Positions 16,385 to 26,418 are shown, numbered from the stretch's first letter. The stretch is 32,641 nt of DNA from Chrysochromulina tobinii (GCA_001275005.1 JWZX01002042.1:1-32641); one strand, 5' to 3'. The notes: generated from the sequence alone by a model not told the origin. Numbers and translations: made by a program.

Positions 16385-18920
16385 CTACGTGTCTTGCGTG
16401 CGGACCCAGTCCAAGAGGGACGGTTCGACGCCAGCGGCGGCGAGAATGGCGGCTCCCGGCGGCGCAGGCTTCGCTAGCGGTGCGAGCCGAAGCGGGAGCT
16501 CGCGTGGGCGCATGTTGAGCGCGGCCAGCTCACGCGGCGAGCTGCACGCCAACGCAGCTACATCTCGACTACCACCGGACGCGGTGGGCACCTGTCGAGG
16601 CACCTGGGAGGAGAGCCTTCCCACACCGCCTCCGCCGCCAGATGTGCCCAGATGGGACAGAGCCATTGGCCGAGGCGAGTGGAGGGTGCCGCCAATGCCT
16701 TCGGAAGGGCGTGACAGCCGCAAGCGCGTTTCGGTCGGGGTCGCCCCACCGGCCGCCCCACCGAGGCAACGCGGCGAAGCCAACGCCGCCGAGAAGCCGC
16801 CGCTGCCTCCACTAGCGCCTGCGCCGCCGCCTGCGCCTCCGCCTGCGGGTGGCTGCCCATCGAGGATCCACTCGTGCCTGAGCGCCTCGTCGGGTGTGAA
16901 ACGGCTCGACGCCTCCCATCTTAGGCAACCTTCGAGGAAGGAGACGAACCCCGCATCGGAGCAGCGGAGGGCGCCCATAATGTCCGTCGAGCCTGGTCGC
17001 CGTCGGAGGCCCTTGGAATTCGTTACGAGCCGAGGCTGCCCGTGCTCGTCGAAGAAGGTCTTCCGGCGCGACGCCTCCTTGGCGAGCTCGGGCGGCGGCG
17101 GCCCGAGCACCTCCATCACACAGCAGAGCTGCTCCACCTCTGACTCGCCGGCGAAGAGAGGGTTGCCCGTGAACAGCTCCGCCAACACGCAGCCTAGGGA
17201 CCAGATGTCTATGGCGCAAAAGTAGGGCCGGCCGAGGAGCACCTCGGGCGCGCGGTAGAAGCGGCTCTGAATGTACGCGTACACGGGCTGCGCGTCGAAG
17301 CACGACGAGCCGAAGTCGACCAGCTTGATCGCCGACCGGCCCGGAGTGGTCAGCAGGATGTTCTCGGGCTTCCGATCGCAGTGTGAAGTGAACGTGGACG
17401 TGTCAGTGGCCCTCAGAGGCACTCGGTGGTACTCAGAGGCACTCAGAGGCACTCAGAGGCACTCAGAGGCACGCAGAGGCACGCAGAGGCATGCAGAGGA
17501 ACTCAGAGGCACTCAGAGGCACTCAGAGGCACTCAGAGGCACGCAGAGGCACGCAGCGGCATGCAGCGGCACTCAGAGGCACTCAGCGGCACTCAGCGGC
17601 ACTCAGAGGCACTCAGAGGCACTCAGCGGCACGCAGCGGCAATTCACGACACTCACCTTCAGATCACAGTGCACGATCTCGCGCTGGCGCAGGAAGCGCA
17701 GCGCCTCGAGTAGCTGCACCGCGAAGCGCCGGATCAGCGGGAGCGAGACGCCCATGAAACAATTGGCCTTGAGGAACTCGTACAGGCTCATGGAGAGCAG
17801 CTCGCATGCAAGACACAGGTGGCCCCGGAAGGAGAAGTGCTCATGCAAGCGCAGGCAATGGCACTCGTCGCGGGGGTCGTACTCAGCGACCGTGCGCAGC
17901 ACCTGCGCCAACCAGACGGACTCAGAGACCCTCACTAGCCATTCGATCACTCATCATCAGCGTGCTCGTGCTGCCTCAGGCGTGCTCGTGCGCACTCAGG
18001 CACACTCAGCGCAGTCAGCGCACCTTGGCCTCGACGAAACCCGCGCACGTAATCCGCGGACGTAATCCCGGCACGTAATCAGCGCACTTAATCAGCACAC
18101 GCATTCAGCGCACCTTGGCCTCGACGAGCGCTTGCTTGTGGAAGCGCGCCTTGTTCCGGATCACCTTGATGGCCACCGGCCGCTGCATCTGGTGGTCGAA
18201 GGCGCGGAGTACCTGCCCGAAGGCGCCGCGACCCACGACGCCGAGCACCTCATACCGGTAGTTCAGGTGGTCGTGCAGCGTCACATGGTAGTCGCCACGC
18301 TCGTCGTCGTACCTGTGAGGGAGGGACGGGGCGAAGTGCTGAGCCGTTGCATGCAAGGCAGCTCGGCCTTCCTCGTCGTCGTACCCGTGATTATGCTCGC
18401 CCGGCAGCAGCGTCGCGCGCGGCTTGCTCGCGGTCTCGCCAGCCCAATAGACGGTCCCCACGTCGCGGATCTCGGCACGCTCATACTCCGTAAGCCCGGT
18501 GGTGCCCAGTCCACGCAGCACTTCGTCGCCTGACAGCGACACGCCAAAACCAAGCCCGAGTGAACCACCACCCAGCCGGCCATCGTTGCCGCTCGTGCTG
18601 CCACCGTCATCAGCTCGCGGCTGCGCAGCCGGAGGTGCATGCGACGATGGCGGTAGCTGGTGCTGCGACGGCTCCGGCGGCGGCGGCTGCGTCTGTGGCG
18701 GCTGCTGCGGCCTCTGCGGCGGCTGCGGCGGCTGCGAGACCTGTTCGCTCACTGCCAGTCCCAACGCTGTGGCCGCACTCGTCAACGTTATCACGTTCTG
18801 CCGCGGGCTGGGCTGTCGCCGCTGCAGCAGCGCAGACGCGGGCCGTAGGGACAGCGGCTGCCGCTGCGGCTGCGTGCTCCGCTTGGAGGACAGCGTTGGG
18901 AGTGCACCATGAGTCCGCAT
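16385..18920 (-). CDS. DYRK-family protein kinase
   Basis: Three exons on the minus strand: 18920-18114, 17902-17657, 17368-16385, both introns phase 0, about 678 aa. Residues 1-225 are Gln/Pro/Gly-rich and probably disordered. The kinase domain then shows the Gly loop GVVGRGAFGQV, the ATP lysine in PVAIKVIRNK, FRGHLCLACELLSMSLYEFLK, the catalytic loop IVHCDLK/PENILL split by intron 2, VDFGSSC, the DYRK activation segment VYAYIQSRFYRAPEVLLG (autophosphorylated Tyr-x-Tyr), and AIDIWSLGCVLAELFTGNPLF. The C-terminal 150 residues are Gly/Ser/Pro-rich. FGSSC and YxY are DYRK hallmarks. Divergent from the histone-fold gene with 111 bp between starts. Confidence 0.9.
17369..17656 (-). repeat. Kinase intron 2 with a decamer minisatellite
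   Basis: A 288-nt intron: donor CTGAAG/GTGAGT, acceptor CGGAAG/CCCGAG. About 24 copies of a 10-bp unit (plus strand actcagaggc with variants acgcagaggc, actcagcggc; sense GCCTCTGAGT) fill about 17425-17640. The intron's 3' end on the sense strand, cactgcgatcggaag, is a near copy of the end of exon 2, cactgtgatctgaag (HCDLK). Confidence 0.9.
17903..18113 (-). repeat. Kinase intron 1 containing a copy of the exon 1 end
   Basis: A 211-nt intron: donor GCCAAG/GTGCGC, acceptor GGCGCAG/GTGCTG, joining QALVEAK to VLRTVAEYD. At 18015-18041 (plus) cagcgcaccttggcctcgacga repeats the exon 1/donor junction at 18106-18127, 88-91 bp away, so the intron holds a second, decoy donor. Short gcacgtaatc and gcactcag repeats fill the rest. 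Confidence 0.8.
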
Positions 18921-19031
18921 TTGCGTCCAACTTCCTCGCCAAACTTCTTATCAGATCTAGTGGACGCGACGACTTCCAAGCACTGGCGGCTCAACGTCTG
19001 GCGCCTCGTAGTGTGAATATCCGTCGTTCTC

Positions 19032-19931
19032 ATGGCGTCAGCCGAGAGCGCGCGGGTGGCTCCCAAGCCATTACCGACACCCTTCACCCTGCTCGACGCC
19101 GACGACGACGACGACGAGACAGCGGGCGACAGCCCGAGCTTCAACCAGGCCGCCAGCGATGTCGCGCTCGCCCTCGTGGAGGCACCTCGGCGCTCGCTGC
19201 AAATGGCATCGCGGGAGGCGGGGCCGCCGCACGCCCTCGGTGGCCAGATGGCGCACAGGGTGCTGCGTGACGCTCTCGCCCTGCAGCTTGCGCGGCGGGG
19301 CTTCGACGGGCTGCGGAATACGGCGCTTTGGCTCGTGGCCGAGCTCGCCGCCGACTTTATCAAGGCGCTCGGGGCACAGCTCGCCGCGCAGCCGGCCGCG
19401 ACGCCAGCCGCGACCGTGCGGCGTCTCCAGCGTCACACCAACATGCTCAGCGCGTCCGAGTGGCACCAGGCACAGATCAGCTTCGTGCGCGTCGCCGAGC
19501 CCGTCGGGCCCGGCGGCACCGCCATGCGCGGCCAGAGCGGCTCGGTCGCTGCCTCGGTCGCGCCTCTGTACACGGCGATGCGCGGCGCGTGGAATTACAA
19601 GCAGACGCTCGCCGGGCGGCAGTCACATCAGAATGCGGGCCAGACCGACGTGCCCACCCCCAGCACAACCGCGGGCTCCGCTGCAGGCCTCAGCGGTCGT
19701 GAGCTCTCTGAATCCCTTCGGCTCTCGAAGAAGCAACGGCAATTGGCTGAGACTTGGCTGCAGACGGGCAGCGTGGGCTTCCCGGTCACGGCGCCCGTGC
19801 TGCTGCCCGGGCGGGCGATCGCAAAGGAGGCTGCCGCCGCCGCGGCCGCGGCCGCGGCTGCGCCAACCGCTCCACCGCCAGTGCCGCGAGGAGGGCGCGG
19901 AGGGCGCGGAGGGCGCAACGCCGGAAGGTAG
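19032..19931 (+). CDS. Histone-fold (Bromo_TP-like) protein with RGG tail
   Basis: An intronless 299-aa protein starting at ATG 19032. Residues about 72-118 (QMAHRVLRDALALQLARRGFDGLRNTALWLVAELAADFIKALGAQL) match the pattern of the bromodomain-associated histone fold of TAF3/TAF8/SPT7-type subunits: a first helix, then RGF, then Ala-Leu-x-x-L, then a long helix. An acidic run (DADDDDDE) precedes it. A later SLRLSKKQRQLAETWLQTG helix and an Ala-rich run follow, ending in GGRGGRGGR. This suggests a SAGA- or TFIID-type transcription subunit; assignment to one of these is inference. Confidence 0.6.
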   Translation: MASAESARVAPKPLPTPFTLLDADDDDDETAGDSPSFNQAASDVALALVEAPRRSLQMASREAGPPHALGGQMAHRVLRDALALQLARRGFDGLRNTALWLVAELAADFIKALGAQLAAQPAATPAATVRRLQRHTNMLSASEWHQAQISFVRVAEPVGPGGTAMRGQSGSVAASVAPLYTAMRGAWNYKQTLAGRQSHQNAGQTDVPTPSTTAGSAAGLSGRELSESLRLSKKQRQLAETWLQTGSVGFPVTAPVLLPGRAIAKEAAAAAAAAAAAPTAPPPVPRGGRGGRGGRNAGR

Positions 19932-20062
19932 CTACGACCTACGTGTTTCGCGACTTCCGCTTCCGTGTTGTGGCTATTAGGCCACGTGTTTATGCGCCAG
20001 TGGGCCACTTCACGTTCACAGAACGCAAGATACGGAGCTCATGAAAAAGGGAGAATCTTCGA

Positions 20063-21234
20063 ATGCGGACTGTCGCTCTTCTCCTCCTTCCTATCGTCTC
20101 AGCGCTGCAGATCGGCAGTCCAAGATGCGACTCGGCAGTGAGGGCACGTACGCCCGTGATGGCAAGCCCAGCGGCTTTTGATGGCAGTCTGGTGCCCGCT
20201 GGGAAATCGTCACCTGGGATGGCCATCCTCTTCGGTGCGTGCTTCGCAGAGTTCCCAAGTGCAGGGTTCGTGAAGAGTGCCGCCCACAGATGGCCGTCCG
20301 ATTCCCGCTCCCATGCTTAGACTGCGACGGCGTCCTCGCGGACACGGAGCGCGATGGCCACCGCGTGAGTTTCAACAAGGTCTTCGCGGAGCGCGGCTTC
20401 GGCTTCGAGTGGGGCGTCGAGGAGTACGGTAGGCTGTGCGAGGTCGGCGGCGGCAAGGAGCGGATCACAGCGTACATGAACGCAAACGGCTGCTGGCCAG
20501 CTGACTGCAGGAATCCGACGACGACGGACCTGACCGGTCCTAAGGGTCTGCCCCTCGATCCAACGCGCCTCGCCCTCGTCTCCGAATGCCACAAGCGCAA
20601 GACAAAGCTCTTCCAAGAGCTCATCGGTTCGGGAGTGGTGCCGCTGCGGCCGGGCGTCCTACGGATCGTGGACGAGGCGATCGCGGCCGACGTTCCGCTC
20701 GCCGTTTGCTCCACGAGCAATGAGGACGCGGTGCGCACCCTCATCACGACACTCATGGGCGACGAGCGCGCAGCCAAGTTCTCGTTCTTCTGCGGCGACT
20801 GCGTGCCCAACAAGAAGCCCAAGCCGGACGTGTACAACTTGGCATCGAAGACGATGGGCCTCGACAAGTCGGAGTGCATCGTGGTCGAGGACTCCGGCAT
20901 TGGGACTAAGGCGGCGAAGGCGGCAGGCATGCCTTTGCCACGTCACCGCTGAGCCTGATTCCCACTCCTGGTCTCTGAGTGTCTCTGATGAATGCCCCTG
21001 ACTGCAGGCATGACCTGCCTCGTGACGATGAGCACTTACACGGCTGACGACGACTTTAGCGGCGCCGACCGGATCGTATCGGAGCTTGGGGAGCCCGGCA
21101 GCAAGCTGTGCGTCACGCTCGCCGACATGCGCGCGCTGCTCCGATCAGCTGACGTCGTCGGTACGGTGGTGCCCACGAGCGGCTCCAGCGTGGTCGCGCC
21201 CACAAGCGAGGTCGCGCCCACGACAAAGTTCTGA
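20063..21234 (+). CDS. Plastid-targeted HAD hydrolase, CbbY/At4g39970-like
   Basis: Three exons: 20063-20234, 20321-20926, 21008-21234, about 334 aa. Residues 1-15 are a signal peptide (MRTVALLLLPIVSAL), followed by a short Ser/Arg transit-like stretch, so secondary plastid import is likely. Intron 1 (86 nt, GT-AG) splits the catalytic motif and splicing gives GMAILFDCDGVLADTE (motif I, DxDG). Then a helical cap (GGGKERITAYMNANGCWP), motif II CSTSNED, motif III KKPKPDVY, and motif IV VVEDSGIG. Intron 2 is best read as GC-AG, giving AAKAAGMTCLVTMSTYTADDDF, the usual family sequence. Likely a sugar phosphate phosphatase, substrate not shown. Confidence 0.85.
20235..20320 (+). other. HAD gene intron 1 (86 nt, GT-AG)
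   Basis: Donor CTCTTCG/GTGCGT and acceptor ATGCTTAG/ACTGCG; phase 1. It removes the frame break just before the catalytic DCDG. Confidence 0.85.
20927..21007 (+). other. HAD gene intron 2 (81 nt, probable GC-AG)
   Basis: Both splice borders read gcag/gcatg (20923-20931 and 21004-21012), so the exon start is duplicated inside the intron. The alternative GT donor at 20942 would insert five residues (MPLPR) and is less consistent with the family. The interior has TCTCTGAGTGTCTCTGATGA. Confidence 0.6.
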
Positions 21235-21488
21235 CGCGTGAGTCGCCACGGGCACGCGTAGTACGCGGTACGTTAAGTCAAAAAAATTAGACTGAGTCCC
21301 TCGCGCGCACAGATCCTGTCAGAAGTGTCTTCTGTCTCGCTCGCGACCGATCGCGCGCCGGGCTCGTGATTTACTCGTGCTCCGGACCACGACCCGACCT
21401 ACGAGGGGACCTACCGATGTCATGCATCAACGCGCATGTCAACGGTTGTCTCAAACGCACTCGCACTCGGCATTCCCGATTCCCCATC

Positions 21489-21637
21489 GAATTGATTTTT
21501 ATATTAACGAGGGCGCGCGCCGGCAAGGGATTCCTTAGTGACGTGTCGACCCGTAAACCTGCCGTAAAACGCCGGCTCCGGCCGCCAGTTAACCCCTGTT
21601 GCCGGCGGCGCCCTCGTTAGATGAAAAATCAATTTCG
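21489..21637. mobile_element. MITE-like foldback element
   Basis: Terminal inverted repeats of about 38 nt: left arm 21489-21527 (gaattgattttt...taacgagggcgcgcg...ccggcaa) and right arm about 21600-21637 (ttgccggcggcgccctcgtt...aaaaatcaattt), with few mismatches and a spacer of about 72 nt. No transposase frame inside. Target-site duplication not clear. Confidence 0.6.
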
Positions 21638-21737
21638 GATTGTTTTCTGTTCTGGGTATTGAAACAAACTCGGCAAGTTGATCAGTATCCGATCGGCTAT
21701 CGGTATCGCGGCGGTTTCGCCTTTCGACGTTTCGTCT

Positions 21738-21844
21738 TTCGATGCATCGGTTAATCCCTGGTCGCTAACCTCCGTATCGCGCCTCAACCGTTAATGCTTA
21801 ATGACCCCCCGACTACAACATTTTCGATGCATCGGTTAATCCCG
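21738..21844. repeat. Direct repeats in the 21235-21984 intergenic region
   Basis: tttcgatgcatcggttaat recurs at about 21738 and 21823, and ctacaacatt recurs near 21812 and 21869. The whole 750-bp region is AT-richer than the genes and contains the foldback element. No gene is seen. Confidence 0.7.
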
Positions 21845-21984
21845 ATTAACGCCTCCGCACGGCACCGGCTACAACATTACAGCTCCACGCTACCTCTGTA
21901 AGCTCTCGGTCCTAGTACGCTCTACGGTTCGAATCTACGGTATTGTACTGTGGTACGGGGCAGATGTGGCCCAAAGATGGGGCC

Positions 21985-23424
21985 TCACTGAAAAGTTGGT
22001 GCGTGCGCGCGTAGTGCTGTCCGTTTTTCATGTAGTTGCAGGTTGGGCTTGACATATTGCACGAGAGGACCGCGTCGCACCCCCTTTGGTTTCTGCGCAA
22101 TCTTGTCCGCGTCCCCTTCGCAAGGCTCTTCGCATTCGCGCCTGCGATTTTGCGCGCCAGCGAAGACGAATCCAGCATAGTCGAGGTTCTGGCGCACCTC
22201 TTCTTCGCGCTTCGAAAGGCCCGCCGGCCGCGCAGGACGCGCTTCTTCGACTGCCAGGGCATCTTGCACTGCCCTCCATTCGCGCAGTTTGGTCGTCTCC
22301 CACACCTGCGGGGGATGACGGGGGATGACCTCGCGCGGCGCGTCAAACTGCGTGTTGCGATGCAAATGATGAACCCCTTCGCGCCTTTGAGGCGCCCAGA
22401 CCTCGGCCTTCCGTTCGGCCTCGGTCGTTGGGATGAAGACACCGCCGAGCTGTTTCGAGACAAAGTCCACTCGGGCCTCGGGCACTCCATTGCGAATTTT
22501 CCACCTCTTGCGCAGCTCCGCAAGTTTCCTGGCGAACGCCGGGTCGAGCCCCAGCGTCGGATCGGCCGCTGAGCGCGCACTTGCCGGTCGTTTGCGTTGC
22601 AGACGCTGATACGCCGCGTAGATGGTCGCTGGACGGTCGTTGGACGGGGGAGGACGCGGCTGTGGCACGAGCTTGCCAGTTGCAGTGAGTGGCGGCTGTG
22701 GCGGCGGTGGCCTGCTCGTCTGTGGAGGCTGTGCTGACTTTGCCGGTTGTGGTATACCCGTCTGTGTCGGTTGTGCCGGTTGTGCCGGCTGTGTCGGCTG
22801 TGCCGGCGGTGCCGGCTGTGGCGGTTGTGGCCTCCCCGTCGGCGTAGGTTGTGGTTCCTGGTTCGGTTGTGGCCTGCCCGTCTGCGTAGGTTGGGGTTGC
22901 TGTGGCGGCTGTGGCTTGTCCGTCTGCCGTGGCTGTGTCGGCTGTGGCTGCCGCTGCCGTTCTGAGTCCGAAGCCGAGCTGCTCGTTCGTGCCGACGCTG
23001 GTCGCCTCGTAGAGTGAAAGCGAGGTGGCTCGCGGTGCGACGGAGGCTGCGGTGCAAAAAATGCTGGCGCATCCCGATACCAGGTCTCGCCATCGTATCG
23101 CGGGTGGTTTGTTCCCATCGACGAGAAGAGCGTCGCGCGTGCTGATTGTGGACGCCGAACTGGCCGTTCGGCCAGAGGAGGCGGCGGCGGAGGATCTTTC
23201 TCATAGTAGCGCGCCCATAGCATCGAGCGTGGAAGTGGCTGCGAGGCTGCGTTTTCTAGATCCTCGGGCCGCTGGTCTGGCCAATCGCCCGGAGTGTTGG
23301 CCCGATAGATAGCTGCCGACGGGCCACGCATCACGTCCTGACCGGACGGCATGGCCGGCCTTTGGTGCACGACTCGTGTCGGCTCGGCAAATGCAGACGG
23401 TGACCGGCTTTTTGTGCGTTTCAT
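21985..23424 (-). CDS. RPxSAR-motif protein, possibly flagellar/cytoskeletal
   Basis: A 479-aa intronless frame; the first ATG is 23424 (upstream initiator would be GTG). The N-terminal part holds RPQSARA and RPASARTS, and KRPASARSA follows the linker, a motif common in algal flagellar-associated proteins. The middle 110 residues are a Gln/Pro/Thr-rich linker (QPTQTGRPQP units, coded by 22620-22970). The C-terminal about 190 residues look ordered (LDPAFARKLAELRKRWKIRNG, VFIPTTEAERKAEVW, LREWRAVQDALAVEEA, LDYAGFVFAGAQNR). No named family recognised. Confidence 0.65.
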   Translation of the reverse strand: MKRTKSRSPSAFAEPTRVVHQRPAMPSGQDVMRGPSAAIYRANTPGDWPDQRPEDLENAASQPLPRSMLWARYYEKDPPPPPPLAERPVRRPQSARATLFSSMGTNHPRYDGETWYRDAPAFFAPQPPSHREPPRFHSTRRPASARTSSSASDSERQRQPQPTQPRQTDKPQPPQQPQPTQTGRPQPNQEPQPTPTGRPQPPQPAPPAQPTQPAQPAQPTQTGIPQPAKSAQPPQTSRPPPPQPPLTATGKLVPQPRPPPSNDRPATIYAAYQRLQRKRPASARSAADPTLGLDPAFARKLAELRKRWKIRNGVPEARVDFVSKQLGGVFIPTTEAERKAEVWAPQRREGVHHLHRNTQFDAPREVIPRHPPQVWETTKLREWRAVQDALAVEEARPARPAGLSKREEEVRQNLDYAGFVFAGAQNRRRECEEPCEGDADKIAQKPKGVRRGPLVQYVKPNLQLHEKRTALRAHAPTFQ

Positions 23425-23599
23425 TTTCCTTTCCACTTTAGCGCGTCAAGACGCATATCGCCTCAAGACCGGTGTGAACATTCGCTAAGCGACGGGGGAA
23501 AAGCTTATTCCGAAGAACAAGTGAACTGAGAGCGATCGCGCCCTCGCAGCCTCAATCGCTGCAGGCTACCGCACGGCCCGCACGACAGGCTACCGCAGG

Positions 23600-26089
23600 C
23601 TACCGCACCGACGCCATGCTCACTGCCGTTCCACCCGTGAATGGAGCGGGCGCCGTTGTGCCAAACCAAGAGAGGGGCCTCTCGCTCGTCGATGCGACGC
23701 TGCGCGCGACGGCGGCCGCGGCGGTCGCGGCGGCGCTGGACTTTCGTGCCGAGGCCGCGTGGGCGCTCTCCGCCTGCTCAATGAGCGAGGTCGCCTGCGC
23801 GGTAGCCGCGCGCCGCGCCGCAAGCACCTGCATCGCTCCCTGATGGCTCGCCTCCGCGTCCTCGCCCTGCAATCGAGCCTCATCGGCCTCTGCTGCTACG
23901 ACCGCCTCGGCGAGGGCGATCGCATGCTCGGACGCCGCCAGCGCCTCTAGATGCGCCGCGCGGGCGAGCTCTTCCGCACGCTCGGCGACTGCGCGCCTCG
24001 CGGCCGCCCCTCGTGCCGCGCTCGCCGCCTTCTCGACCGCGAGCGCGTGCGCGGCCGCCGCCTCCTCCGCCGCTCGCCACTCCGCCGCCACGAGCTTGCG
24101 CTGCGCCGCGCTCGCCTCATCGAGATGCTTCGCGGCCTCGATCTTGGCCAGAGCCTCCGTATGCGCCCTCGCCGCACTCTCACGCGCGGCGCTGACCTTG
24201 GCCTCGAGAAGGGCGGCGCGTGCCGCATGCGCGGCACCCGTGCGCAGCAGCGCCGCCTGTGCCTCGCGGGATCTGCGCTCGACGGCACGCTCAACGGCCA
24301 CACGCTCCGCCGCCGCGCGCTTGGCTGCCTCCGCAGCTCGCTCCGCGTGGAACTTCTTCTCATCCGCCGCGGCGCGAGACGAGATCACCTTCAGGGGCGC
24401 CTGGCGCTTCTGCTCCGGCGCAAAGAGCCATGGAGACGGCGTCTTGTCACTCGCGAGAGCCGCCACCGAAGCAGCCGTCGAGTTGGCATCCGCACTGGCG
24501 CGTGTGATGACGCCACCGAGTCCAGGTCCGCGTTCGGCGGTAGAGGCGGAGCTTCCGCTGCGCCGTCGCAGGTCCGCCGCCTCCTTTTGCATCAGCAGCA
24601 CCTTGTCAGTCGCTTCCTGCGCCTCCTTCTCTTTGGCGAGCTCGCGAGCCTTCGCCTCCTCGACTGCGCCCTGAGCCTTGGCAGCAACTTCCCGTGCGCG
24701 GGCCGCCGCACGCCGCGCGACGCCGAGCTTCACCTCGGTGTTCGAGACGCTCGCCACCGCCGCTCGGGCCTGCGCCGTCTCAAATCTCGTGGCCGCAGGC
24801 TTGGGCTTGGGCGCCGCCAGGCCAGCTACCGGTAGCTTCGCCGGCGGCGGCTCGGCAGCGGGCCTCGTCGCCGCCGCGTCGGCCATCAGCGGGTCCGTCG
24901 CCGTGAGTTTGGGCGACGACGCTGTTCCCCTGCTTTCAGGGCCCACGACTGGGCCGACGGTGGAGGCAACGGCCTTCACCGACGGCTCGCCGACCTCTGG
25001 CCTCGCCTTGGACGCAGTGGCCGGTGGCCGGGGCGACGAGGGTGACGAGAGCGCCATTCTCTTTCGCTCGTCGAGTTGAGCGACGCGCCCTTCACACGTA
25101 ATCGCGGTGCGCTCGAGCGCCTCCGCCTGAAGCTCGCACGCCTCGCGCGCGCGCGTCGCGAGCTTCAGGGCGCTGAAGCTGATGCGGCGCGCCTCGATCG
25201 CCATGCGCAGCCCTTCAATGGTCGCCTTGCGCTTTGCCTCTCGTTCGGTCGCGATCGCCACGTCCAGCTGCGCTTGAGAGGCCGCGTGACGCGCGCTCAC
25301 CAAGCGCTGCTTGGCTTTCTCCTCGACGCTCATCTTCTCGTGTACGCGAACCGCGTCCTCTGCCGCCGCCTGTGCGGCCACAGCTCGGCCGCGCTCGCTC
25401 GCCTCGAAACCACGTCGCCGCTCCGCCTTCGCTTCTGTCTCGATGCCACGTGCTACCGAGCCCGCCGAGCGCACTGCGAGCTCGGCCTCGTCGATGCGCG
25501 CGGCCGCAATCTTGTGGGTCGACTCTCGTTGCGTGAGTATCGCCTGCGAGCGTGCAGCCCCCTCGACGAGGTTGTGCTCACGCGCCGCCTCGGCCTCCGC
25601 CAGCATCTGCAACTGCGCGGCCTCATCGCCCGACTCACGCGCCTCGATGGCCGCCTTTAAGGACGCGGTGGCGAGCTCGCTCGATCGCTCGTCCTTGGTC
25701 CGAGCCACCTCAGCAGCATGTGCTGCGCTCTCGCGCGAGGCGAGCACGAGTGCGCGCGCCTTACGCAGGCCCGCTGTGCGGGCAGCCTTGGCCTGGTCAA
25801 CGGCCGAGGCGGCCGCCTGTACCGACACCGCGACGAAGCTGTCTTTGGATGCCCGCATGCCGTCCGCCAGTTCCCGCGCGCGTCGCTCCATCTCCAGCGC
25901 GGCTGCGCTCTCCGAAAAGAGCCGCTGCATCTCCATCGCTCCGTACGTGGCAGCGGTCGAGGCGGCCAGTACTTGAGGATGCGGCACCGTAGGCGCCGCG
26001 TGCATGAAGAGCGGAACACTTACACTTGGCAAGTAGCTGTATGGCGCCACGTAGATCGCGTGACTCATCGGCGGAGGGGTGGGAAGCAT
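23600..26089 (-). CDS. Ala-rich long coiled-coil protein
   Basis: An 829-aa intronless frame from ATG 26089. After a Pro-rich hydrophobic start, residues about 50-340 are almost pure Ala/Glu/Lys/Arg helix (EMERRARELADGMRASKD; VAIATEREAKRKATIEGLR). A Pro/Thr/Ala-rich linker spans about 345-435, a shorter coiled coil 440-500, then a Ser/Pro break and a third helical block to about 800. A structural or scaffold role is plausible. Its composition makes homology inference weak, and antisense frames are also open owing to high GC. No family assigned. Confidence 0.65.
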   Translation of the reverse strand: MLPTPPPMSHAIYVAPYSYLPSVSVPLFMHAAPTVPHPQVLAASTAATYGAMEMQRLFSESAAALEMERRARELADGMRASKDSFVAVSVQAAASAVDQAKAARTAGLRKARALVLASRESAAHAAEVARTKDERSSELATASLKAAIEARESGDEAAQLQMLAEAEAAREHNLVEGAARSQAILTQRESTHKIAAARIDEAELAVRSAGSVARGIETEAKAERRRGFEASERGRAVAAQAAAEDAVRVHEKMSVEEKAKQRLVSARHAASQAQLDVAIATEREAKRKATIEGLRMAIEARRISFSALKLATRAREACELQAEALERTAITCEGRVAQLDERKRMALSSPSSPRPPATASKARPEVGEPSVKAVASTVGPVVGPESRGTASSPKLTATDPLMADAAATRPAAEPPPAKLPVAGLAAPKPKPAATRFETAQARAAVASVSNTEVKLGVARRAAARAREVAAKAQGAVEEAKARELAKEKEAQEATDKVLLMQKEAADLRRRSGSSASTAERGPGLGGVITRASADANSTAASVAALASDKTPSPWLFAPEQKRQAPLKVISSRAAADEKKFHAERAAEAAKRAAAERVAVERAVERRSREAQAALLRTGAAHAARAALLEAKVSAARESAARAHTEALAKIEAAKHLDEASAAQRKLVAAEWRAAEEAAAAHALAVEKAASAARGAAARRAVAERAEELARAAHLEALAASEHAIALAEAVVAAEADEARLQGEDAEASHQGAMQVLAARRAATAQATSLIEQAESAHAASARKSSAAATAAAAVARSVASTSERPLSWFGTTAPAPFTGGTAVSMASVR

Positions 26090-26418
26090 TTGAAAACGTC
26101 AGGTGGTGAGGTGGTCACGACTGGCGTCTTCTCGTCGATACTAGCCGGTGGACGGGTGGTGGCTCGTGCGCGCAGCGCGTTCATTCACACGCTGATTCGT
26201 TTCCCAATCTCCGCCGGGCATCAAACTTCAGAACGGGTTTCCGACGAACCCATGGGGCCCTATTAGTCCGGCACTCAATTACCGATCTCACGGAATCTCG
26301 ACGCGTCGTCCCGTGTTTGTAACCTGTGGACTTCAGGTTAGTCGCTCGGTAGTGCTCAGGGCGCGGCGACGCCACGACTCCGCCTGCAACCGCCTGACAC
26401 CACCGCAGCCCGCTCATC
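26090..26418. other. Divergent intergenic region
   Basis: 329 bp between two divergent starts; no repeats or clear motif seen. Presumed shared promoter region. Confidence 0.35.

Noticed and set aside
17425-17640. CRISPR-like repeat array
   Set aside because: The unit is 10 bp with no spacers, lies within a eukaryotic intron and drifts in sequence; it is a minisatellite.
23616-25992. Long antisense open frames across the coiled-coil gene
   Set aside because: High GC and Ala/Arg codon bias keep other frames open; the antisense translations are Arg/Ala/Pro-rich with no domain pattern.
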